DNA from: Hyphomonas sp.
GTDB taxonomy: Bacteria > Pseudomonadota > Alphaproteobacteria > Caulobacterales > Hyphomonadaceae
Assembly (NCBI RefSeq): GCF_022844445.1
Contig: NZ_JALHLS010000009.1
Coordinates: forward strand, 1-64,000
Length of the DNA: 64,000 nt
Reading direction: 5' to 3'
In this document: piece after piece, positions 55,013 through 64,000 of the stretch
Numbering within the stretch: the first letter of the stretch is position 1
Layout: each line of letters begins with the position of its first letter
Notes under the pieces: model-generated
The model's database searches: none
What the model was told of the DNA's origin: nothing
The model's input: only the letters and a program-made list of their open reading frames with translations
Translations under genes and position numbers: made by a program

Positions 55013-56944
55013 ATGATCAACGTTACGCTCCCCGATGGTTCGAAGCGCGAATATGCTGATGGCGCCTCGCCGCTCGACGTCGCCGAAAGCATCTCGAAAT
55101 CCCTTGCGAAGAAGGCCCTGGCCGCAAAGGTCAACGGCCAGATGTGGGACCTTGCGCGCCCGCTCGAAGGCGACTCCACGGTCGCCATCGTCACGGACAA
55201 GGATCCGGACGGCCTCGAGCTGATCCGCCATGACGCTGCGCACGTGCTCGCACAGGCCGTGCAGGCCCTTTACCCCGACGCGCAGGTGACGATCGGACCC
55301 GTCATCGATGACGGCTTTTACTATGACTTTGCCCGCAAGACGCCTTTCTCCACGGACGACTTCGAGAAGATCGAAGCGAAGATGAGGGAGATCGTCGACG
55401 CTGATTTTCCGATCGTGCGCGAGGTCTGGGAGAAGGACGCCGCCATCGCCGAGTTCAAACGCATCGGCGAGGAGTACAAGGCGCAGATTATTGACGACAT
55501 CATCCCGCCTGGCGAAGCGATCACGCTCTACCGGCAGGGTGACTGGTTCGACCTCTGCCGCGGCCCGCACCTGCCCTCCACGGGCAAGCTGCCGAAGGCG
55601 TTCAAGCTGATGAAGATGGCCGGCGCGTACTGGCGGGGCGACTCGAAGAACGAAATGCTCCAGCGCATGTACGGCACGGCATGGGCGAACGAGAAGGACC
55701 TGAAGGAACATCTCCACCGCCTCGAAGAAGCGGAGAAGCGCGACCACCGAAAACTCGGCCGCCAGCTCGACCTCTTCCACATGCAGGAAGAAGGCAGGGG
55801 TATGGTCTTCTGGCACGAAAAGGGTCTGACGCTGTGGCGCGTCATCGAAGCTTATGTGCGCCGCCGTCTCGAAGCCTCGGGCTATGTCGAGGTGCGCACG
55901 CCGCAGGTGCTTGACCGCACGTTCTGGGAAAAGAGCGGCCACTGGGACAAGTACCGCGAGAACATGTTCGTCTGCGAAACGGCCGAAGAAGAGACGCTCT
56001 CCCTGAAGCCGATGAACTGCCCGGGACATGTGCAGATCTTCAAGTTCGGCCAGAAAAGCTACCGCGACCTGCCGCTTCGCATGGCCGAGTTCGGCGCGTG
56101 CCACCGGTACGAGCCGTCGGGCGCGCTTCACGGGCTCATGCGCGTGCGGGCCTTCACACAGGATGATGCCCACATCTTCTGCCGCGAAGACCAGATCGAG
56201 GAAGAGACGGCGAACTTTATCAAGTTGGCGTCGTCCATCCATGCCGATTTCGGGCTGGAGCGCGATCACATCTCGCTCGGCACGCGCCCCGAACAGCGGG
56301 CAGGTTCCGAAGAGTTTTGGGACAAGGCCGAAGCGCAGATGCTGAACGCGGCGCGCGCCGCAGGCGTCGAGCCCGTCATCGCAGACGGCGACGGCGCCTT
56401 CTACGCGCCCAAGCTCGACTTCCAGCTGAAGGATGCCATCGGCCGATCATGGACGTGCGGCACGATCCAGCTCGACTACGTGCTGCCTGAACGTCTCGGC
56501 GCCGAATACATCGCCGAGGACGGACAGAAGCACCGCCCGGTGATGCTGCACCGCGCGATCCTTGGCAGCCTCGAGCGCTTCATCGGGGTCTTGATCGAGA
56601 ACTATGCCGGGGCTTTCCCGATGTGGCTGGCGCCTGTTCAGGTCGTCGTGGCGGCGATTTCGGATGCGGCGGCGGACTATGCCGAGGAGGCAGCTGCCGA
56701 GCTGCGCAAGGCAGGTCTCCGTGTCGAAGTCGACAAGCGCAACGAGACGATCAACTACAAGGTCCGCGAGCATTCTCTGCAGAAGGTTCCGGTGATTGCC
56801 GTCGTCGGCGCACGGGAAGCGGAGGAGCGCAAGCTGGCGCTGCGCCGGCTCGGCTCCAACGGCCAGCAGATCATCACGTTGGACGAGGCGCTGGTTTCGC
56901 TGGCTGATGAGGCGCTGCCGCCAGATCTGAAGCGGGCGCGCTGA
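55013..56944 (+). CDS. thrS: Threonyl-tRNA synthetase
   Basis: A 643-aa class II synthetase. It has an N-terminal TGS domain (1-60), an editing domain with [13 protein letters not shown] (HxxxH) and the C-x3-H-type [10 protein letters not shown], a catalytic core with zinc Cys in [10 protein letters not shown], motif 2 [21 protein letters not shown], motif 3 [13 protein letters not shown], and an anticodon domain with [19 protein letters not shown] 262-nt leader precedes it. Confidence 0.97.
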   Translation: MINVTLPDGSKREYADGASPLDVAESISKSLAKKALAAKVNGQMWDLARPLEGDSTVAIVTDKDPDGLELIRHDAAHVLAQAVQALYPDAQVTIGPVIDDGFYYDFARKTPFSTDDFEKIEAKMREIVDADFPIVREVWEKDAAIAEFKRIGEEYKAQIIDDIIPPGEAITLYRQGDWFDLCRGPHLPSTGKLPKAFKLMKMAGAYWRGDSKNEMLQRMYGTAWANEKDLKEHLHRLEEAEKRDHRKLGRQLDLFHMQEEGRGMVFWHEKGLTLWRVIEAYVRRRLEASGYVEVRTPQVLDRTFWEKSGHWDKYRENMFVCETAEEETLSLKPMNCPGHVQIFKFGQKSYRDLPLRMAEFGACHRYEPSGALHGLMRVRAFTQDDAHIFCREDQIEEETANFIKLASSIHADFGLERDHISLGTRPEQRAGSEEFWDKAEAQMLNAARAAGVEPVIADGDGAFYAPKLDFQLKDAIGRSWTCGTIQLDYVLPERLGAEYIAEDGQKHRPVMLHRAILGSLERFIGVLIENYAGAFPMWLAPVQVVVAAISDAAADYAEEAAAELRKAGLRVEVDKRNETINYKVREHSLQKVPVIAVVGAREAEERKLALRRLGSNGQQIITLDEALVSLADEALPPDLKRAR

Positions 56945-56993
56945 GACGCATACGGTGACAAGGCGCGGGGGCGGCGAGTAGGGTGCTCGGGCA

Positions 56994-58235
56994 ATGAATT
57001 ACGGGCCTGTCATCGCCGCCGCCTTCTTGCTCTGGCCCGTCATCGCGGCGCTGGGCGGGCAGGGCTTTGCGCCGTTGCTCGGCCTGACCGGGATTGCCGC
57101 CCTGTTCCTTGCCCGCCCGCACCTGACGCCGCCGCTGTTCGCGGCGCTCGGGTTTGCCTTCATTGTCTGGGCGGCCGCCAGCGAGTTCTGGGCGCCGGGC
57201 AATCGCCAGCTGATGTCAGGCAGTCTGACCGACGGCTCATTCTCAGTCGAATCGCGGGGGCTGTCCTTCATCGTGATCGCGCTGACCTCCGCTCTGACAA
57301 TCGCAGGCACGCTGCGGGCGGCGCCATCGCCGCGCGCGTCGGGCATCGTCGCGGCGATGCTTGGTGTCCAGGCCGTGCTCGTTGTGCTGTCGCCTTACTT
57401 GTCGGGCTTTGTCCTTTCGGCCGTGTACGGAGAGGATGTGAAAGGCCTCCACGAAGGTGCTCAGAATGTGGGTCGCGGCGCCAACACCCTGGCGTTGGGC
57501 CTGCCGTTGCTGCTGCCTATGCTGGTGTTCGGCTGGAAGGTTCCGGGCGCGGTGCTGGCGGCGGCGCTGGCACTGGGGGCGGCCATCGCCTACAGGCTGC
57601 TCGGCTCTGATTCCGCACTGTTCGCCATCGGCGGGATGGCGTTCGCAATGGCTCTGGTGGCCGTCATGCCGCGCACCGGGTTCCGCTGGCTGTTCGGCGC
57701 CATCGCCGGCTACATCGCCGCAGCGCCCGTGCTGTTTGCCGCCCTCATCCGCGCGCTCGACGTCATCGCTCCGAACCTGCCGGATTCTTTCCGCTCCCGG
57801 CTCTGGTCCTGGGAGATCGTCATCGGACGGATGACGGATGCACCGTTCCTCGGGCACGGTCTCAACGCGACGCGCGGCTGGACGGAGACGTTCCAGACAC
57901 GCCCGGACTGGCTTGCACAGTTGCCGGACTTCTGGGCGGGCTACCGGATCGTGCCGGGCCATCCGCACAACATGGCGCTGCAGATCTGGGCCGAGACCGG
58001 CATGATCGGCGCTGTGCTGGCGGCGCTCGGGCTCGTGGCGCTGGCCTTCCACCTCCCGCGCCCGAGCGAGCTGCGCCCGGAGATACGCTACGCGGCGGCG
58101 GGTCTCGCAGGTTCGGCCATCGCAATCTTCAGCTTTGCGTACAGTGTCTGGAATGAGGGCTTCTGGGCCTCCCTGGCGCTGGCAACAGCCGCCATTGTGC
58201 TCTGGCACCGTACGCTGGGGGAGCGGGACGCGTGA
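56994..58235 (+). CDS. O-antigen ligase/polymerase (WaaL/Wzy) family protein
   Basis: A 413-aa polytopic membrane protein with 10-12 helices. The family region lies before the last helices: a periplasmic loop with SRLWSWEIVIGRMTDAPFLGHGLNATR and HPHNMALQIWAETGMIG (the catalytic-type His). The next gene is a glycosyltransferase overlapping by 4 nt, so the pair probably builds or attaches a surface glycan. Confidence 0.9.
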   Translation: MNYGPVIAAAFLLWPVIAALGGQGFAPLLGLTGIAALFLARPHLTPPLFAALGFAFIVWAAASEFWAPGNRQLMSGSLTDGSFSVESRGLSFIVIALTSALTIAGTLRAAPSPRASGIVAAMLGVQAVLVVLSPYLSGFVLSAVYGEDVKGLHEGAQNVGRGANTLALGLPLLLPMLVFGWKVPGAVLAAALALGAAIAYRLLGSDSALFAIGGMAFAMALVAVMPRTGFRWLFGAIAGYIAAAPVLFAALIRALDVIAPNLPDSFRSRLWSWEIVIGRMTDAPFLGHGLNATRGWTETFQTRPDWLAQLPDFWAGYRIVPGHPHNMALQIWAETGMIGAVLAALGLVALAFHLPRPSELRPEIRYAAAGLAGSAIAIFSFAYSVWNEGFWASLALATAAIVLWHRTLGERDA

Positions 58236-59035
58236 GCGGCTCGGTTGCCGCGCTCGTTGTCAGCTACCATACGGGCCCGCGCCTTGTAGAATGCCTCTAT
58301 GCATTGAAGGGTGATCCGGATGTCAGCGAGATTGTCATCACCGACAACGGAAACCCTCCGGCCATGCAGGCATGGCTGGAACGGTTTGTCGCCGCAACGC
58401 CGAATGCCAGACTTGTCCGCTTGAACAATCCAGGCTTCGGAGCAGGGATCAATGCAGCCGCGCGGCTCGCGGCGAGCGACTATCTTCTCGCGATCAATCC
58501 GGACTGTGTTATCCGGCGCGGCGCACTGCAGCCGCTGATCGCAGCGCTGAACGGCGCGCCCGCGCCCGCCATTGCCGGCGGGCGGATCTTTGACCTCAAG
58601 GGCAGGGAAGAGCGCGGCGCCCGGCGCAAGACGCTGACGCTGGCCCGCGCCCTCGGGATTGGCCGCTGGACGCTGGAGCATGAGCCGCTGCCACCGGGCC
58701 CCATCGGCGTCGGCGCCATCTCCGGCGCTTTCTTCCTGATGCGGACGAAAGACTTTCAGATGCTGGGCGGCTTTGACGAAGGCTACTTCATCCATGTCGA
58801 GGATGTGGACCTTTGCCGCCGCGCGATTGAGGCTGGCGGCGCGGTCATCTATGTGCCGAAGGCGGGCGCGCTGCACTATGGGTCAACCTCGGATGTGCCC
58901 TCGGCGTTCGTCACGCAGCACAAGGCAAAGAGCCTCGCGCGCTATTTCCGGAAGTTTGCGAAAGGGCCCTTCGAGACGTTGGTCGTGGCACTTGCTGTTC
59001 CGTTTATTGGCCTGGCTCTGAAACTGCGGCGATAG
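58232..59035 (+). CDS. Family 2 glycosyltransferase (rhamnosyltransferase-like)
   Basis: 267 aa. GT-A fold: VAALVVSYHTGPRLVECL, NNPGFGAGINAAARLA, NPDC metal motif (about 91-94), SGAFFLMRTKDFQMLGGFDEGYFIHVEDVDLCRR. This pattern is typical of rhamnosyltransferase-like GT2 enzymes of O-antigen synthesis. GTG start overlapping the ligase stop. Confidence 0.92.
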   Translation: MSGSVAALVVSYHTGPRLVECLYALKGDPDVSEIVITDNGNPPAMQAWLERFVAATPNARLVRLNNPGFGAGINAAARLAASDYLLAINPDCVIRRGALQPLIAALNGAPAPAIAGGRIFDLKGREERGARRKTLTLARALGIGRWTLEHEPLPPGPIGVGAISGAFFLMRTKDFQMLGGFDEGYFIHVEDVDLCRRAIEAGGAVIYVPKAGALHYGSTSDVPSAFVTQHKAKSLARYFRKFAKGPFETLVVALAVPFIGLALKLRR

Positions 59036-59041
59036 GGAAGA

Positions 59042-59065
59042 CGCCCCGGCGCTTGCGCCGGGGCG
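59042..59065. terminator. Bidirectional GC-rich terminator
   Basis: CGCCCCGGCGC-TT-GCGCCGGGGCG, perfect stem between convergent glycosyltransferase and creD genes, followed on the plus strand by CTTGT only. Confidence 0.65.
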
Positions 59066-59079
59066 CTTGTCAGTACACA

Positions 59080-60498
59080 TCAGGCCTGCGCGGGGCGCCC
59101 GGCGCCGCCATACCAGTCGATGTTGCGCGTCACGAACATCGTCAGGCCTATGGCGGCAAAGCTGGCGAGTGCGCCGGCGAGCAACGCAAAACCTTCCGCC
59201 CGCATCAGGCTGTAGAGCAGGGCGTAGATGCCGGTAAGGATGACGAGGGCACGCAGGCCATAATGCGCCGAACGGAACACGCTCATCGCGTAGGCCGAAG
59301 TCAGCAGCACCGTCATCGTCGCGGCGGCGGCGAAGGCCGGGTCAAAGCCGAAGCGTTCGGCGAAGGCGAGCAGCAGGAGATAGAACACGGCCTGCGCCAG
59401 GCCGACGAGGATGTACTGCGCCGGGTGGGCCCGTGCGCCGCTCATCACTTCCAGCAGGAAATACGCGAGGAAGACGAGGCCGACGAACATCGCGCAGTAT
59501 TTCAGGGCGCGCTCGACGCTTTGGTAGGGGTTGGCCTCGCGCATGAAGCGCACTCCCATGTCGCGTGCGCCATAATGCGTGACAGCGCCGAGGTCGAGAT
59601 CGGCGCCTGCGCCGGGAATACCGCGCGCGAGATAGGCAACCCGCCACTCTGCCTCAAAACCGTCCGCAGACTGACCGGAGGTATGCGATAGCGGCAATAC
59701 CCCGCCATTGAAGCTCGGGTCGGTCCAGTTGCTGGTCATGCGCATGCGCGTGTCTTTGGCGAACGGGCCGACGGCGAAGCGTTCTGCGCCGGTGAGGCGG
59801 AGGTTGGCGGTGACGTTTATCGGGCCCTGCGCCACATCAAGACCGCCGACACGCGCGCCCGCCAGCGCCACGGCGGCACGCGGCGCGATGGCGAAAGCGC
59901 CGGGCTCGGCGCGGTTGGCATCGACCGGCTCAAGTACAAGCGGGCGTCCGTTGAGGCTCACCTCCGCAGCGTCGCGGATGCCGCGCGTGTCGCTGAGGCC
60001 GGTGAAGAGGCGGGCCTCGCTCCAGAGGGGTGTCGCATCGGACGGCACCGCGCCGCGCAGCGCCGCCGCATCGAAACGGGCGGAGAAACTCACCGACGCG
60101 TCAAACACCGGCACGAGGTAGAGCCCGCGCCGGCGTTCATCGACCTGCGTGTTCACGACAGCTTCGCCTTCTTCGGCATAGGCAATGGCGATGCCATAGG
60201 TCTTCTGACTGGGGCGCAGCGGATTGGGTGTGCGCTCGAACGGAACCGCCAGGACCGGTCCGAGGACAGATTGTTCGCCGCCGACGCCCTCGCTGACGGC
60301 AGCAGTGGCCTCGATCTGGCCAGTCGTGCGCTCGTGCACGATGCCGTAGACGAAGAGGGCAGGGATCGCCATCAGCAGCGCAAGGCCGCAGACGAGGATA
60401 AGCTTCAGGCCGGCGGAGCGCTGGGGCACGAGGCCGGACAGGGAAGGCGGCAATCGGCCCGCACCGTTTCCCGGCGAGGCAGTCGTAGGTTCTGACAT
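59080..60498 (-). CDS. creD: CreD-like inner-membrane protein
   Basis: 472 aa. One N-terminal helix (about 30-52), a large periplasmic beta-rich domain (about 55-310) and five C-terminal helices (from RALKYCAMFVGLVFLAYFLLEV). VMSGARAHPAQYILVGLAQAVFYLLLL is the CreD signature. In E. coli, creD belongs to the CreBC regulon and gives colicin tolerance; no creBC is here. Start at 60498 with AGGA 10 nt upstream; the longer frame is not conserved-looking. Confidence 0.92.
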   Translation of the reverse strand: MSEPTTASPGNGAGRLPPSLSGLVPQRSAGLKLILVCGLALLMAIPALFVYGIVHERTTGQIEATAAVSEGVGGEQSVLGPVLAVPFERTPNPLRPSQKTYGIAIAYAEEGEAVVNTQVDERRRGLYLVPVFDASVSFSARFDAAALRGAVPSDATPLWSEARLFTGLSDTRGIRDAAEVSLNGRPLVLEPVDANRAEPGAFAIAPRAAVALAGARVGGLDVAQGPINVTANLRLTGAERFAVGPFAKDTRMRMTSNWTDPSFNGGVLPLSHTSGQSADGFEAEWRVAYLARGIPGAGADLDLGAVTHYGARDMGVRFMREANPYQSVERALKYCAMFVGLVFLAYFLLEVMSGARAHPAQYILVGLAQAVFYLLLLAFAERFGFDPAFAAAATMTVLLTSAYAMSVFRSAHYGLRALVILTGIYALLYSLMRAEGFALLAGALASFAAIGLTMFVTRNIDWYGGAGRPAQA

Positions 60499-60620
60499 GT
60501 TGTCTGTATCCTGATGAGTTGAGACATCGAGCCTCAGCCCATCGCCTGCCAGCGGGTCAGCGGCAGGGCGGCGCGGTGGCCACTTCGCGGACAATCTGGG
60601 AATCCTGAAGGCAGGCAAAG

Positions 60621-60648
60621 AAAAACCCCGGCCAAAAGGCCGGGGCTT
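60621..60648 (-). terminator. Rho-independent terminator of rpmE
   Basis: Stem CCCCGGCC / GGCCGGGG with a four-base loop; the minus strand continues TTTTTCTTT. Confidence 0.92.
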
Positions 60649-60682
60649 TCCTTACGCGACACATCGTCAAACGCCGGAGCGT

Positions 60683-60901
60683 TTACACGAAGCCCTTGAA
60701 CTTGTCCTTGAAGCGCGAGACGCGGCCGCCGCGGTCAAGCGACTTGCCCTCGCCGCCGGTCCAGGCCGGGTGCACTTTCGGGTCGATGTCGAGCACCAGG
60801 CGGTCGCCTGCCTTGCCGTAGGTCGATTTGGTCTTGTATTCGGTACCGTCCGTCATCACGACCGTGATGAAGTGGTAATCAGGATGGCCTTCTTTTTTCA
60901 T
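60683..60901 (-). CDS. rpmE: Ribosomal protein bL31
   Basis: 72 aa, beginning [19 protein letters not shown] and ending [12 protein letters not shown]. It lacks the CxxC zinc motifs of zinc-binding L31 and belongs to the zinc-independent alphaproteobacterial form. GGAAAGAGG lies upstream of the ATG and a strong terminator downstream. Confidence 0.96.
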   Translation of the reverse strand: MKKEGHPDYHFITVVMTDGTEYKTKSTYGKAGDRLVLDIDPKVHPAWTGGEGKSLDRGGRVSRFKDKFKGFV

Positions 60902-61075
60902 GGCCTTGGCCTCTTTCCTTGGTCTGGTCAAATCGGGTTGACGCACCCGGGTGCGCTGGCATGTCTCAGCCTGAAATCGAAGTGGGCCGTATATGTGAAA
61001 GCCCAAGGCGCCGCAAGAGGCGCCGGCAGGGATTTGGCGGCTGCACCGGGCCTCACAAGGGAGTAGAGCTGCCAG

Positions 61076-62908
61076 ATGGCCGATTCGGGCACCCAGATCA
61101 CAGATGACCGCCGCACGACCCTGCCGGAAGGCGGGGAGGCGCTCGGCCGGCCCAAGGGGCGCAGCCTGAAGCCGCTGGCGCTGCTGTGGCCCTATGTTCG
61201 CCGGCACTGGATCACGGTGAGCGTGGCGCTGGTCTTCCTGATTGCCGCAGCGGCTGTCAGCCTGGCGATCCCTATGCTGCTGGGCCGGGCCGCCGATGCG
61301 GGCCAACGTGCCGGCACCGATGCGGCTCAGCTGCTGGCCCTGATCGACGAGGCCTTTCTCTGGGTTTTTGCCGCGGCGGTAGGGGCAGGCGTGCTTGGCG
61401 CGCTGCGGTTTTACTTCGTCTCCCGGTTTGGTGAACGCATCGCGGCCGATCTGCGCCGCGACCTCTATGCCCACCTGCTGCGTCTTTCGCCCGCCTATCA
61501 TGCAAAAATGCGTTCGGGTGAGGCCGTTTCCCGCCTGACGGCCGACGTCACCCTGATCGAGAACTTCCTTGGCTCCTCCGCCTCGCTGGCGGCCCGGACG
61601 CTGATCACAACTTTCGGGGCGCTAAGCCTGATGATTGCCGTCAACTGGCAGCTCGGGCTGACACTGCTGGCAATGCTGCCGGTGGCGATCCTGCCGGTCA
61701 TGGGCATCGGGCGGATCATCCGGAATATGTCGAACCGCGCCCAGTCCCGCCTCGCCGATGCCGGGGCCGAAGCGGCCGAGACGCTGGACGCCATCGAACT
61801 CGTGCAGGCCTACGGCCGGGAAGACCGGCAGCTCAACGTGTTCGCTGAGTCCATAGAAGCTACTTTCGCTGCCGCCATGAAGCGCACCAGTGCCCGGGCG
61901 CTAATGATCGTCCTTGTGTCGGTCCTGTTGTTCGGCGGGTTCACCGGTGTGCTTTGGCTCGGTGCGCGGTCCGTCGCGAACGGCGAGATGAGCTTCGGCG
62001 ATCTCGCCACTATGGTCATGTATGCAGCCTATGCCGGCTCTGGCCTTGGCATGCTGGCAGAAGTCTACGGTGAAGTGATGCGGGCCGCCGGCGCGGCCGA
62101 TCGGGCTGCAGAAGTGTTGCGCGAGACGCCCGAGATCGCCGCCCCCGCACACCCGAAACCGATGCCGGACGCAGGCAAGGGCGCACTGTCGTTCGAGAAT
62201 GTCAGTTTCCAGTATGGCGCCGGTGATGCCTCGGCGCTTGTGGACTTTTCGCTGGACGTCAGGCCCGGCGAGTTCGTCGCCCTTGTGGGGCCCAGCGGCG
62301 CGGGAAAGACCACGGTGTTTCGCTTGGCGCTGCGCCTGTTCGATCCGCAAGGCGGCGCAATCCGCCTCGATGGCGTGGCATCCACCGAAGCCGACCCGCG
62401 CGACTGGCGCCGCCGTTTCGCTTACGCGCCGCAGGAATCGGCGCTGTTTACCGGCACTGCGGCCGACAATATCCGTTTCGGCCGGGATGATGCAGACAAC
62501 GCGATCCTCGAACAGGCTGCGCGCATGGCAGAAGCCATGGGCTTCCTGGACGAGAAGGAAGGCCTCGCCACGCCGCTCGGTCAGAAGGGGCGCAGCCTGT
62601 CGGGCGGCCAGCGCCAGCGCATTGCGCTCGCTCGCGCCCTGGTGCGCGATGCGCCCGTGCTGCTGCTGGATGAAGCAACCTCTGCGCTCGATTCCGAAAG
62701 CGAAGCCGCCGTGCGCCGTGCCATCGAGAATGCCGCCACCGGCCGTACGACCCTGGTGATTGCGCACCGGCTATCGACGGTGCGCCGGGCAGACCGCATC
62801 CTCGTCATGGAACATGGCCGCATCGTCGAGGAGGGCACGCACGATTCGCTCGTCGCCAAGGGCGGACTTTATGCGCGCCTTGCGGAACTTCAGTTCACGG
62901 AGCGATAG
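61076..62908 (+). CDS. MsbA-like ABC exporter (fused permease and ATPase)
   Basis: A 610-aa half-transporter, working as a dimer. Six helices (about 45-330) with the family [17 protein letters not shown] and [14 protein letters not shown] loops; the NBD has Walker [11 protein letters not shown]-loop APQESALF, signature LSGGQ, Walker B VLLLDEAT and H-loop IAHRLS. It is closest in style to the alphaproteobacterial lipid/multidrug exporter subgroup. Its cargo is unknown. Confidence 0.94.
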   Translation: MADSGTQITDDRRTTLPEGGEALGRPKGRSLKPLALLWPYVRRHWITVSVALVFLIAAAAVSLAIPMLLGRAADAGQRAGTDAAQLLALIDEAFLWVFAAAVGAGVLGALRFYFVSRFGERIAADLRRDLYAHLLRLSPAYHAKMRSGEAVSRLTADVTLIENFLGSSASLAARTLITTFGALSLMIAVNWQLGLTLLAMLPVAILPVMGIGRIIRNMSNRAQSRLADAGAEAAETLDAIELVQAYGREDRQLNVFAESIEATFAAAMKRTSARALMIVLVSVLLFGGFTGVLWLGARSVANGEMSFGDLATMVMYAAYAGSGLGMLAEVYGEVMRAAGAADRAAEVLRETPEIAAPAHPKPMPDAGKGALSFENVSFQYGAGDASALVDFSLDVRPGEFVALVGPSGAGKTTVFRLALRLFDPQGGAIRLDGVASTEADPRDWRRRFAYAPQESALFTGTAADNIRFGRDDADNAILEQAARMAEAMGFLDEKEGLATPLGQKGRSLSGGQRQRIALARALVRDAPVLLLDEATSALDSESEAAVRRAIENAATGRTTLVIAHRLSTVRRADRILVMEHGRIVEEGTHDSLVAKGGLYARLAELQFTER

Positions 62909-62912
62909 CGGC

Positions 62913-63074
62913 CTAATGCTTCCGACGGGCGCGGTCGAAGGCGCCATCGAGCGAGAAGGAAAAGGCCAGCGACAGGATCAGCGGCACCCAGATCGGAAGC
63001 GTGCCGATGCCTGGGGCTTCCACGGCCCGCGCAATATGATCGTCAACACACCACCACAGAAGCCAGAGCCACAT
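62913..63074 (-). CDS. Small membrane protein with a hairpin-masked ribosome site
   Basis: 53 aa. Two hydrophobic segments: MWLWLLWWCV at the start and LPIWVPLILSLAFSFSL (about residues 25-41), with a basic end. GGAGGTGA lies just before the ATG at 63074. The GGAG is inside the 3' arm of a perfect 13-bp inverted repeat, so translation may be repressed by the leader. The family is unknown. It ends 4 nt from the convergent ABC transporter gene. Confidence 0.6.
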   Translation of the reverse strand: MWLWLLWWCVDDHIARAVEAPGIGTLPIWVPLILSLAFSFSLDGAFDRARRKH

Positions 63075-63080
63075 AGTCAC

Positions 63081-63118
63081 CTCCATGAAGCAGTGGCCCA
63101 ATGCCCTGCTTCATGGAG
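63081..63118 (-). promoter_or_regulatory. Perfect 13-bp leader hairpin covering the SD
   Basis: On the minus strand CTCCATGAAGCAG, a 12-nt loop, then CTGCTTCATGGAG, directly followed by GTGACT and the ATG. The GGAG of the SD is base-paired in this structure. It could alternatively be a transcription terminator from the upstream monooxygenase gene, but no T-run follows. Confidence 0.65.
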
Positions 63119-63149
63119 ATAAGAATGCGGCGCTGCTTCGCAAGCTGCT

Positions 63150-64000
63150 CTATTCGGCGGCCTGCAAAGCCGGCTGCGATCCGGCTTTTGCTGCCGCCGT
63201 GTTGAACTGCATCACGCCGTCTTCGATCGGCAGCTCACGCAGGTTCTTGCGGTCGGTAAAGTAGTTCTGGTGCAGCTTCCACGGCGCCTCGGTATGCTGG
63301 CGCGGGAACTGGTCCATAACCCGCTGGAAGTAGCCAGACGAGAAGTCCACAAACGGTTCGGTCTCATTCGGAAAGTGGGCGAGGTAGGGCATTGCGGAGG
63401 TCGCGCCCTTCTCGTCCATCAAGTTCAGGAGACGGCAGACGTATTCGCTCGTCAGGTCGGCCTTAAGCGTCCAGGACGCGTTCGTGTAGCCGAAGGTGAC
63501 GGCCAGGTTCGGCACGTTCGATAGCATTACGCCCTTGTAGTTGAGCAGCTTGCCCGGATCGACCTTGGCCCCGTCGATGGAGACGTTGACGCCGTTCATG
63601 AAGATCAGGTTCAGGCCGGTCGCCGTGACGATGATGTCAGCCTCCAGCGTCTTGCCGGATTTCAGCAGGATGCCGGTCTCGGTGAACCGCTCGATATGGT
63701 CGGTCTCGACGCTCGCCTTGCCGGATTTGAGCGCGTTGAAAAGATCCGAGTCCGGAACAAGGCAGAGACGCTGTTCCCATGGATTGTAGACCGGGTTGAA
63801 GTGTTTATCGACGTCGAAATCAGGTCCGAGTTCCTCGCGCACCATGCCGATCAGGCGGTCGCGCGCCTTCTGCGGATTTTTACGGGTCTGCCCGAAGAAG
63901 AATTGCTGGAACAGGACGTTCCGCCAGCGGATGATATTGTATGCCCATTGGGCGGGAAGGATTTTGCGCAGGAAGTTTGCGGCGCCGTCCACGGCGGGGC
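63150..64000 (-). CDS. Flavin-containing (Baeyer-Villiger-type) monooxygenase, C-terminal part
   Basis: About 283 residues of a larger protein whose start lies beyond the window. ADIIVTATGLNL is the conserved DxxxxATG segment of flavin monooxygenases; RLCLVPDSDLFNAL and NVPNLAVTFGYTNASWTLKADL are typical of FMO/BVMO-type proteins. The N-terminal Rossmann FAD motif and the BVMO fingerprint are outside the window, so the reaction cannot be fixed. Confidence 0.88.
   Translation of the reverse strand, partial: PAVDGAANFLRKILPAQWAYNIIRWRNVLFQQFFFGQTRKNPQKARDRLIGMVREELGPDFDVDKHFNPVYNPWEQRLCLVPDSDLFNALKSGKASVETDHIERFTETGILLKSGKTLEADIIVTATGLNLIFMNGVNVSIDGAKVDPGKLLNYKGVMLSNVPNLAVTFGYTNASWTLKADLTSEYVCRLLNLMDEKGATSAMPYLAHFPNETEPFVDFSSGYFQRVMDQFPRQHTEAPWKLHQNYFTDRKNLRELPIEDGVMQFNTAAAKAGSQPALQAAE

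Noticed and set aside
54608-56269. 553-codon frame antisense to thrS and yidD
   Set aside because: It overlaps two well-identified genes and shows no recognisable motif.

Overview
The window reads as chromosome of an alphaproteobacterium, most likely a Hyphomonadaceae (Hyphomonas-like) member. The GC content is high and the core proteins are alphaproteobacterial in style: petBC of the bc1 complex, hemC-hemD-hemX-hemY, and an EnvC / CtpA / YibQ / RppH block. Families common in Caulobacterales and Hyphomonadales also occur (UrcA, DUF6445, DUF3429, DUF2853). The genus is an inference from gene style; no rRNA lies in the window.

Layout. 1-9 kb: cytochrome b and c1, a GNAT gene with an apparent CTG start, MTA phosphorylase, a voltage-gated cation channel with an acidic pore filter, a TerB-DnaJ protein, IPP isomerase and a lipid-anchored cytochrome c. 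9-18 kb: a BlaI-type repressor coupled to an M56-M23-TonB_C fusion peptidase, then prs, pgeF, typA, a TonB-like protein, an UrcA protein, a gene-free kilobase and phzF. 18-27.9 kb: SDR, tRNA-Thr(CGU), the haem operon, a DUF885 lipoprotein, an acyl-CoA dehydrogenase, DUF3429, dsbB and tRNA-Leu(CAA).

27.9-37 kb is an accessory island beside tRNA-Leu. It holds a tyrosine integrase interrupted by an in-frame stop and, facing it, a two-gene operon of giant receptors: TIR-nSTAND1-TM-WD40 (1422 aa, 15 blades) and TIR-TM-WD40 (1162 aa, 18 blades). Both have a positively charged flank on the N side of their only membrane segment, and both have exactly two cysteines after it, in a shared C-terminal cap. 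The simplest reading is a cytosolic TIR enzyme joined through the membrane to a periplasmic beta-propeller, a Toll-like-receptor topology. The 42-residue repeats are nearly identical except at three positions that vary strongly, as expected for a diversifying recognition surface. This is the best candidate here for an undescribed immune-type system.

37-64 kb returns to ordinary chromosome: an AI-2E-family permease with a 12-bp minisatellite, DUF6445, thpR, a BI-1 protein, mdh, the envelope block envC-ctpA-yibQ-rppH, folE, cysS, exoD, an IscU-like protein, yidD, thrS, an O-antigen-ligase/glycosyltransferase pair, creD, rpmE, an MsbA-like ABC transporter, and the C-terminal part of a flavin monooxygenase cut by the window end.

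All family assignments come from reading translated sequence and motifs; no database search was run.
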